Assembly (NCBI GenBank): GCA_964421495.1
Contig: CAYQXO010000024.1
Span: 1 to 26,195 of the forward strand
From: CAJXOW01 sp964421495
GTDB taxonomy: Bacteria > Bacteroidota > Rhodothermia > Balneolales > Balneolaceae
Length of the DNA stretch: 26,195 bases
Reading direction: 5' to 3'
In this document: piece after piece, positions 1 through 6,174 of the stretch
How positions within the stretch are numbered: position 1 is the first letter of the stretch
How the letters are laid out: the number at the start of each line of letters is the position of its first letter
The notes under the pieces: generated by a model
What the model was told of the DNA's origin: nothing
Database searches by the model: none
The model's input: the letters and a program-made list of their open reading frames with translations, nothing else
Position numbers and translations under genes: made by a program

Positions 1-18
1 GCGACGATATAATACAAG

Positions 19-53
19 CCTCCTCCTGCCGCAAGGCGGGGGGAGGTTTTTTT
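19..53 (+). terminator. Rho-independent terminator of an upstream gene
   Basis: A 12-bp stem (19-30 with 35-46, two G-U pairs) closes on a GCAA tetraloop and is followed directly by seven T residues. This is a textbook intrinsic terminator reading on the + strand. It probably ends a gene lying just left of the window. Bases 54-189 are A+T-rich and hold no gene; they presumably carry the promoter of the next gene, but I cannot fix its position. Confidence 0.85.
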
Positions 54-189
54 ATAGATTGTGATTCAATAGTCAAAAAATTTTGAATAGAAAGTCCCAT
101 ATCTTAGTGACTATATTTTTGTTACTTTCTATGAAGGAGGGTGAAACTCCCGAAACAATTTTATAACTCTGAAAAAAAGATTTCTCGCT

Positions 190-1497
190 ATGTCCATATC
201 CAGAAAATCATTTCTAAAGATTTCGGCCGGTACTGCAGCCTTTTCCATGCTGCAACCCGGCAAAGCATTTTCCAGCTTTTCGTATAAAGACGCACCAATC
301 ATAGAAAAGATCACGGTGTTAAGGGTGCCGGGACAATTTTACCGGTCCATTGCCATGAACGCGTATGATAAGCGGCCAAAAGGGCAGGCGGGTACCTCGC
401 GACTCGCACGCATTGTACTATCCGACGGCACGTACGGTCTGTCGGTGTTGGGATATACGCAATTTGGAGGGATGGATGATAAAGTGAAAAAAGGCCTGAA
501 AGAGTTGATCGGAACCAATCCCTTAAAATTTTACGACTGGCAGGGCGATACCATCACCGGCGTGGCCGATTCGTATAAGTCGATACTCTCTGATGTGGAT
601 TATGCCTTTTTCGAAACCGCCTTGCTGGACGTTATCGGTAAAATAAAGCAAAAACCGGTATGGGCCCTGTTTGGCGATTCCCGGCGAGAGGGAATCGATG
701 CGTATGACGGAACCCTGTATTTCAAGGATGTTGAGCTGGAAACAGGACCTGAAATCATCGGGGAGCTGGCCCACCGCATCAAGGAAGATGGGTACAAGGC
801 GATCAAGATGAAAGTCGGCCGACCCAACAAGTGGATGAAAGGACGCAAGGGACTTGAACGGGATATTTCCTCTTTTGTCGCTGCCCGGGAGGCCGTGGGC
901 GAAAATTATAATCTGATGACGGACGCCAATAACGGTTATGGAGATCACTTTGACTGGGGTGTTGAATTTTTAAAAGCGACAATCCCCCACGATATGTATT
1001 GGATGGAGGAGTTGTTCCCGGAAGATGAACAACGCTACAAGAAGCTGTTTAAAGAGTTAAATGCCGTTAATGACGGAGTTCCCATTGCGGAAGGGGAGAA
1101 TTCCGTATGGTCGGGAAATGCCGCGATTGGTACGATAGAGGAATACCAGCCCTGGTTCGAGCAGGATTTATTTGACTTTATTCAACCGGACCTGCGTTCG
1201 GTGGGCTTTACCAACTGCATGAAAATTGCGGATATGGCCCAGGAGTCCAACGTGTCACTGGTTCCCCATAACTGGCAGTGCGAGATGGGGAAATTAATGA
1301 ATATTCACCTGTGTAAAGCGCATCCCAATGTAGAATGGGTGGAAGATGATCGATATGAGAACTTTGCCATTGAATCGGGTCAATATTTACTCCGTGACGG
1401 CAAATGGTATGCCCCCGATGAACCCGGCTGGGGGATTACCCTTAGCGACCATTACAGCCGTTTTAAGAAAATGCACGAGGAGACCGTCATTGAGTAG
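190..1497 (+). CDS. Exported enolase-superfamily (mandelate racemase-like) enzyme
   Basis: 435 aa. A racemase or dehydratase of the enolase superfamily, which abstracts a proton alpha to a carboxylate with Mg2+; the substrate is unknown, perhaps a sugar acid. Seen in the sequence: KMK at 206-208 (the KxK base motif), metal-ligand candidates D245 (in TDANNGYG), E273/E274 and E303 (in AEGEN), and a D334/H360 pair (QPD, VPHNW) typical of the mandelate racemase subgroup. The length is normal. The N-terminus (SRKSFLK, then a hydrophobic stretch to about residue 21) resembles a Tat signal with RK in place of RR, so export is likely but not certain. ATG start. A strong terminator follows, so it is probably monocistronic. 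It sits next to glycan-degradation genes, which fits sugar-acid catabolism, but an extracytoplasmic location is unusual for this family. Confidence 0.85.
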   Translation: MSISRKSFLKISAGTAAFSMLQPGKAFSSFSYKDAPIIEKITVLRVPGQFYRSIAMNAYDKRPKGQAGTSRLARIVLSDGTYGLSVLGYTQFGGMDDKVKKGLKELIGTNPLKFYDWQGDTITGVADSYKSILSDVDYAFFETALLDVIGKIKQKPVWALFGDSRREGIDAYDGTLYFKDVELETGPEIIGELAHRIKEDGYKAIKMKVGRPNKWMKGRKGLERDISSFVAAREAVGENYNLMTDANNGYGDHFDWGVEFLKATIPHDMYWMEELFPEDEQRYKKLFKELNAVNDGVPIAEGENSVWSGNAAIGTIEEYQPWFEQDLFDFIQPDLRSVGFTNCMKIADMAQESNVSLVPHNWQCEMGKLMNIHLCKAHPNVEWVEDDRYENFAIESGQYLLRDGKWYAPDEPGWGITLSDHYSRFKKMHEETVIE

Positions 1498-1551
1498 TGG
1501 ATGGTACCTGGATAAGACGTACGTGATACATCTAACGGTTAAAAATCATTT

Positions 1552-1591
1552 ATCCGGTATATGGCTGCATCATATACCGGATATTTTATTT
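1552..1591 (+). terminator. Rho-independent terminator
   Basis: A perfect 12-bp stem (1552-1563 with 1571-1582, ATCCGGTATATG and its complement) with a 7-nt loop is followed by ATTTTATTT. It lies 55 bp after the stop of the enolase-superfamily gene and should end its transcript. The T-tract is interrupted by one A. Confidence 0.85.
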
Positions 1592-1696
1592 AAATTGCTG
1601 TTATCAAAAGAAAATATATGATATTTTCAATGATATTTACACTTATTTTGATTAATATTTAATATTCTAAAATGTAAGAACTTTAATTTATACACT

Positions 1697-1719
1697 GGAT
1701 AGATTCAGCAATCTATATC
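1697..1719 (+). promoter_or_regulatory. Hairpin in the leader of the LamG gene
   Basis: ATAGATT (1699-1705) and AATCTAT (1710-1716) form a perfect 7-bp stem on a CAGC loop, and flanking GG/CC can extend it across a 2-nt bulge. It lies 43 bp before the ATG at 1762, in an A+T-rich stretch (1592-1761) that otherwise shows nothing I can name. It could be an operator or a 5' UTR hairpin. Confidence 0.3.
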
Positions 1720-1761
1720 CTGGATCCCAAAATACTCACTTCTAAACCACGGGAACTATTT

Positions 1762-3837
1762 ATGCGTATCGAGATACTGAATTTTAAAATGGCGTTGGCT
1801 ACGCTGATGGTGTTTAGCTTCTTTTCACTGCAACTCGCGAGTGCGCAGGAACAGATCGGTGGTCCCTACGAAGCGGATTCGGCGACCATGCTTTTGATGC
1901 ACTTCGACGGCAATCTGGAAAATGTGTCGGATTCTTCGGATAACGGTACCTCATTCGGGAATGTCAGTTTTTCTCAGCCGCCGAAGGAAACGTTGGGTCA
2001 GTCGGCGCGAATAGAAAATGATGCGCCGTCCGACTCTTCCTTTATAACCGTACCGCATACAGAGCATCTCAGCCTGACGGAGAATTGGACGATCGAGGGT
2101 TGGATCAATATTTTTACCTTTGGTACCGGGTCGGACAGCTACAAGTGGGTGCCCCGCCTGCTGAATAAACCGGGAGAGGATGCATTTTTTACGGGAAACT
2201 ATTACATGGAGATGTGGGGCAGTTCCCGTTATTTCAAACAAGGGTACCACACGACGGCCTCCGGAAGCGGGGATTGGATAGAGGTGGATTCGCCCTCCAA
2301 CCTGATGGAAGTGGGCAAATGGTATCACTGGGCCTATATCCGGGATCACGACAATAACGTTCTCATTTCCGTGATTCATGAGCTGCAGGGGGATGGCAGC
2401 ATGGAGCGTAAATTTTTCGGCGTCAATCCGTATGACCCCATATCGGAAAGTCCTCCGCTGACCAATACCAACGATTTGCATATCGGTTTTGCCGGCGGCG
2501 GAACTGATTCCTTCCTGGATGGCTGGGTGGATGAAATTCGAATCAGCAATGTGGTTCGAAACTTTGAGATTCCCCCCGTATTTACGTCGGTGACGGAATT
2601 GGGTAATCGGGAAACGGGATCTGACTACCCGGTGAACGTAGAGGCGTACAAGCTGGGTCAGAATCAGCAGGTTGAGGAAGTTAAGGTGCATTATAGCGTT
2701 GATGACGGCGACTGGCAGGAAACAGTGCTCGCCGACGAAGGCGATCGTGCCTACGGCGGATCGATTCCACAGCAAAGTATCGGATCCATGGTTGACTATT
2801 ACTATTCGGCTACCGGAACGGACGGGTTGACGGCGTATTTTCCCAATACGGCGGTGGAGGATTCCTCCTATATATCGTTTGGCGTCGTAGACCCGCAATC
2901 GCAAACGTTGAGCCTGTCGTTTGAAGAGGGAAGCGGCGCTCCGGCGGATAGTTCCCAATACGGGAATACGGTTGAACTGGCGGGGAATGCAACCTATAGT
3001 GAAGATGCCATGGCCGGCGGTTTTGCGCTTGAATTGGATGGCGATTCGAGTTATGTGGTTTCTGAATCGCCCTATTATTCCAGCGAAACGATGCAGGTTG
3101 AAATGTGGTTCAAACCCGATTCGCTGCAAGACAATGAAACGCGACTGGCTATTAACGTGGGAGATCCCTGGTGGCAGTCCAATTTCGAGATCAAGTTCCG
3201 CAGTACCGGTTTGATGTCGGGCGGATCGTACGTCCCCGGTATAGAGGATCCCACCCCTTATATTATGGATGAGATGATCCTGGACAGTGCGGCCACGCCG
3301 AATGAGTGGAACAAAATTGTATACCAGGTAAGCACGGATTCGGCTACCGTACAACTGTATAACAGGAATGAGGAATTCGTGGACGGGATGGTTTTCCAGC
3401 TGGGTGACGGAAACTTACCGGTTCTGACGCAGGGCCCGCTCTATATTGGCGGTGTGCCGACGAGTGACACGCCTTATTTCGACGGGCTTATAGATAATGT
3501 GCGGGTATACAACTACGCAAAAGATGATCTGTCCGTCGGGACTTCTATTGAGGATCGGACCGATGATCGACCGAGGCAGGTATATCTCGGCGAAAACTAT
3601 CCGAATCCGTTTAACCCGACTACGACTATTCACTTCAGTCTCCCGGCCGCACAGGATGTAACCTTGACCGTGTACGATGTACTTGGTCGCGAGGTAGCTA
3701 CCCTGGTCGACGGGGTCAGACAGCCGGGCAGCCACCAGGTGACCTTTGAGGCGCACGGTATGTCAAGCGGCGTCTACCTCTACAAGCTGGAAACGCAAAA
3801 TCAAACCCGAACCAGGAAAATGTTGCTTGTTAAATAA
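1762..3837 (+). CDS. Secreted protein with two LamG-like domains and a T9SS sorting domain
   Basis: 691 aa. Probably an extracellular glycan-binding protein. Residues 1-28 are a signal peptide (hydrophobic core 11-26, likely cleavage after ASA28). Residues about 41-268 and 380-585 are two concanavalin A/LamG-like jelly-roll domains. Each begins with a LxFDG- or LSFEEG-type strand followed by a D..GN..... pattern, has a W.IEGWI or VEMWF strand, and ends with a FLDGWVDEIRIS or FDGLIDNVRVY strand. Residues about 270-375 between them look like an Ig/FN3-type beta domain. Residues about 611-691 form the T9SS type A sorting domain (NYPNPFNP, VYDVLGREVATLVDG, TRKMLLVK). No catalytic motif is visible, so a concanavalin-like hydrolase is possible but unsupported. 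First of four secreted T9SS-type genes in a row. Confidence 0.85.
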   Translation: MRIEILNFKMALATLMVFSFFSLQLASAQEQIGGPYEADSATMLLMHFDGNLENVSDSSDNGTSFGNVSFSQPPKETLGQSARIENDAPSDSSFITVPHTEHLSLTENWTIEGWINIFTFGTGSDSYKWVPRLLNKPGEDAFFTGNYYMEMWGSSRYFKQGYHTTASGSGDWIEVDSPSNLMEVGKWYHWAYIRDHDNNVLISVIHELQGDGSMERKFFGVNPYDPISESPPLTNTNDLHIGFAGGGTDSFLDGWVDEIRISNVVRNFEIPPVFTSVTELGNRETGSDYPVNVEAYKLGQNQQVEEVKVHYSVDDGDWQETVLADEGDRAYGGSIPQQSIGSMVDYYYSATGTDGLTAYFPNTAVEDSSYISFGVVDPQSQTLSLSFEEGSGAPADSSQYGNTVELAGNATYSEDAMAGGFALELDGDSSYVVSESPYYSSETMQVEMWFKPDSLQDNETRLAINVGDPWWQSNFEIKFRSTGLMSGGSYVPGIEDPTPYIMDEMILDSAATPNEWNKIVYQVSTDSATVQLYNRNEEFVDGMVFQLGDGNLPVLTQGPLYIGGVPTSDTPYFDGLIDNVRVYNYAKDDLSVGTSIEDRTDDRPRQVYLGENYPNPFNPTTTIHFSLPAAQDVTLTVYDVLGREVATLVDGVRQPGSHQVTFEAHGMSSGVYLYKLETQNQTRTRKMLLVK

Positions 3838-3860
3838 CAAGCATGGTCTATCGTATGACG

Positions 3861-3883
3861 CCGGGAGTCCGACAGACTCCCGG
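3861..3883. repeat. Hairpin repeat, GGGAGTC stem, copy 1
   Basis: A perfect 9-bp stem CCGGGAGTC (3861-3869) and GACTCCCGG (3875-3883) surrounds a CGACA loop, 24 bp after the LamG gene. There is no T-tract, so it is not a classic terminator on the + strand. The same stem with another loop occurs at 17611-17633, and GTCCGACAGACT (3867-3878) recurs inverted at 17638-17649. It looks like a small dispersed palindromic repeat. Confidence 0.6.
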
Positions 3884-3893
3884 GATGCAGGCA

Positions 3894-4072
3894 TTAAAGC
3901 CCCCTTTTCAACACGCGGGGAGGGGTCTGAAGCACTTGAGTTGTTCGGCATAAAGGCCAAAAATGTATATGCTCTACATGCCGGTATCTTGGACTTGTCC
4001 TTTTTAAAGCAACGACCCGCTGAATTTCTCTGGCTAAAGACCCCTCCCCGCGTGTTGAAAAGGGGGCTTTAA
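3894..4072. repeat. 179-bp element with perfect 35-bp inverted arms, copy 1
   Basis: Bases 3894-3928 and 4038-4072 are exact reverse complements (35 bp) around a 109-bp core. The arm ends next to the core read GGGGAGGGGTCT and AGACCCCTCCCC. The core edges, TCTGAAGCACTTG on the left and GCTGAATTTC followed by TGGCT on the right, recur almost unchanged in the element at 25514-25681, but the outer arm sequences differ between copies. No transposase and no convincing reading frame lie inside. It fills most of the 398-bp gap between the LamG and FN3 genes. It could be a miniature mobile element or a structured RNA; the sequence alone does not decide. Confidence 0.75.
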
Positions 4073-4127
4073 AGGGTGGTTTGAACTGATTGTATAGTAA
4101 AAACTGCATTTTTCCGGGCGATTCACA

Positions 4128-4209
4128 AATACGCCACAGATTTCTTTTTCGGCTGTGTCTGCCATGGCACAGCCGAATTTATATTAGCGTCTGCGGTGGT
4201 TTACGTATT
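4128..4209 (+). terminator. Nested hairpin; inner part is a terminator-like stem
   Basis: The inner stem TTCGGCTGTG (4148-4157) and CACAGCCGAA (4168-4177) is perfect over 10 bp and is followed by TTTATATTA, so it can act as an intrinsic terminator. The loop itself contains the palindrome GCCATGGC. Around it lies an imperfect outer inverted repeat: AATACG, CCAC and AGA at 4128-4140 against TCT, GTGG and CGTATT at 4190-4209. The larger cruciform resembles dispersed palindromic repeats. It lies 26 bp before the next start codon. Confidence 0.6.
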
Positions 4210-4235
4210 GCACAAAAGAAAATGATGTCACAAGT

Positions 4236-6089
4236 ATGAAACAATTTATCGGCAAACTGCCTCTGGTACATATCAATTTTCGGGCAGTCAGGGATTCTGT
4301 ACGTTCAATAATAATTCTATTAACGGGAATTTTCTTCCTTGTTTTTTTCCATTCCGATATGCAGGCCCAGGAACAGGTTAGCCTTGACTGGAAGGTACAC
4401 GATGTAGGCAAGGTACGACAGGTTGTTACCAACCACGGGGCTTTGTGGCGAGGGGCGACGAGTTATCCGGGACTCCTGTACAGCGAGTTTCCGCCCGGCA
4501 GTTTCGAGGAGCATATCGGGGAAGCCGGCCTGTGGATCGGGGATGTTACCGCACGGGGAGATACTCTCGTCTCGGTGGCGGACAGTTGGAGTTCTCCGTT
4601 TGAATTTTACCCGACCGGGGCGCCCTGGGATACGGTTCAGGTCGTCCGACAGGGAGATACCGTGGATATTCCTTATTTGACGACGGATGAATATACGGCG
4701 TTGTCCGACCAGGATTTCATCGTTCGCTATAACGATTATGGCTCCGCCAGCCTGCAGGTAGCCAATCACAACCCCTTGTACCTGGAAATCATTGAACGCA
4801 GCTATGCCTGGAGTTCGCCGCCGCTGGATGAATTTATTCTATTTCGATACCAGGTGATGCCCGTGAAAAATGACCTGGACAGCGCCTATGTCAATTTCTT
4901 TATGGACGCCAATGTAGGTTGGCGTACGCAGGGATGGGATTTCGCCCTGGACGACTACTCCACCTACGACGCGGATACCCATACCGGGTACGGACGGGAT
5001 GCAGAGGGGGGACCCGACGGCAACGCTGTCAGCGATATTGCCAATCGCATATACCTGCCGGAAAATGTCGATGAAGAGCAGCTTGACTGGAGATTTTATT
5101 GGTATTCGGGTCAGGGTACAGGCGGCGTACCGGGACGCGATGCCCAGCGATTCCAGAATATGTCGAGCGGCATTATTCAATCGGACCAGCAAAGGCCGGT
5201 AGGAGCCCAGTATTCCATTAGTTTCGGACCCGTTTCAGTAGCCGTGGGCGATACCCTCGATTTCTTTATGGCACAGGTTTATGGGGAGGGCGAGGAAAGA
5301 ATGCAAAATAATCTGGACCTGGCTGATTTTGTGATCGAACGCGATTTTCAGCTCCCCTCGGCTCCGCCTTCTCCCCGGGTGGAAATAACAACGAGAAACC
5401 GCGAGGTGGAAATTAAGTGGGGAAACCGGGCCGAATCCTATCGCGATCCCAATCGCTCGGACAGCGTGGAGCAACCTTTTGAAGGATACCGGGTTTACAA
5501 GAGTACGAATAGTCGATCCGGACCGTGGACGCTCCTGGCGGAATATGATAGGGAGGGGAACGAGTTTGGACAGAATACGGGGATTAAACGAGATTATCTG
5601 GATAGCGGTTTGATGAATAACGTGGAATACTATTATGCGGTGACCGCGTTTTCAAAGCCGGATACCGTGTTGGGTTTTCCTTCCCAGGAAACCAGCACGC
5701 GTTCCAACTCCATCGAAGTGGTACCCGGAACGGAACCTCCGGATGACGTGGGAGAAGTGGCGGTCGTGCCGAATCCCTATCGCGGAGATATGGATTACAA
5801 TTCGATGGCCCCGCCGTGGGAGCGACCGCCCGAGACGCGAGAGCGTTGGCTGGAGCAGGATCGCCGCATTCAGTTTATTCGCCTTCCCACCGAATGCACG
5901 ATCAAGATTTATACGCTTTCGGGTCGGCTGGTGGAAACCCTGGAGCACAACGATCCGCAAAAGGGATTTGAGAACTGGAATTTAACCAGTAACGTCAACC
6001 AGGCAGTTGCCAGCGGCATTTATTTGTTTACCGTGAAAAATCATGAGAATGGAAATACCCAGACCGGAAAATTTGTAATCATTAAATAA
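4236..6089 (+). CDS. Secreted FN3 protein of unknown function with T9SS-type C-terminus
   Basis: 617 aa. I do not recognise a named family for the N-terminal two thirds. Residues 1-45 form a long signal peptide: a 23-residue basic start, a hydrophobic segment at about 25-40, and likely cleavage near MQAQEQ. Residues about 50-365 are beta-rich with many aromatic and Asp residues (EAGLWIGDV, FFMDANVGWR, DDYSTYDADTHTGYG), as in a recurring class of uncharacterised secreted proteins of this bacterial group. Residues about 372-487 are an FN3 domain (VEIKWG, GYRVYKS, VEYYYAVTAFS). Residues about 505-617 are a divergent type A sorting domain (VVPNPYRGD, IKIYTLSGRLVETL, ASGIYLFTVKN, GKFVIIK). No Shine-Dalgarno sequence is evident before the ATG. 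A cell-surface or secreted location is inferred. Confidence 0.75.
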   Translation: MKQFIGKLPLVHINFRAVRDSVRSIIILLTGIFFLVFFHSDMQAQEQVSLDWKVHDVGKVRQVVTNHGALWRGATSYPGLLYSEFPPGSFEEHIGEAGLWIGDVTARGDTLVSVADSWSSPFEFYPTGAPWDTVQVVRQGDTVDIPYLTTDEYTALSDQDFIVRYNDYGSASLQVANHNPLYLEIIERSYAWSSPPLDEFILFRYQVMPVKNDLDSAYVNFFMDANVGWRTQGWDFALDDYSTYDADTHTGYGRDAEGGPDGNAVSDIANRIYLPENVDEEQLDWRFYWYSGQGTGGVPGRDAQRFQNMSSGIIQSDQQRPVGAQYSISFGPVSVAVGDTLDFFMAQVYGEGEERMQNNLDLADFVIERDFQLPSAPPSPRVEITTRNREVEIKWGNRAESYRDPNRSDSVEQPFEGYRVYKSTNSRSGPWTLLAEYDREGNEFGQNTGIKRDYLDSGLMNNVEYYYAVTAFSKPDTVLGFPSQETSTRSNSIEVVPGTEPPDDVGEVAVVPNPYRGDMDYNSMAPPWERPPETRERWLEQDRRIQFIRLPTECTIKIYTLSGRLVETLEHNDPQKGFENWNLTSNVNQAVASGIYLFTVKNHENGNTQTGKFVIIK

Positions 6090-6174
6090 GAATATGTATT
6101 TTAGCGCATTAAAAATTAAATATAATCAAGAAGAAGACGCACCTTCACTAAACCTTTTATAACACTAGTTTTAT

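Noticed and set aside
114..121. TATTTTTG, a match to the Bacteroidota -7 box TAnnTTTG
   Set aside because: The nearest TTTG (82-85) is 28 bp upstream, too far for a -33 box, and such A+T-rich matches are expected by chance.
1951..3354. Long open frame (467 codons) antisense to the LamG gene
   Set aside because: Its product is rich in Ile, Arg, His and Pro with no domain pattern, whereas the + strand frame has a signal peptide, two domains and a sorting signal.
3746..4072. Short + strand frame running from the LamG gene end through the inverted-arm element
   Set aside because: It begins inside a gene in another frame, and its translation follows the repeat arms rather than any protein pattern.
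3894..4109. Minus-strand frame within the inverted-arm element
   Set aside because: The two arms give mirror-image peptides, as expected from an inverted repeat; copy 2 does not preserve a frame.
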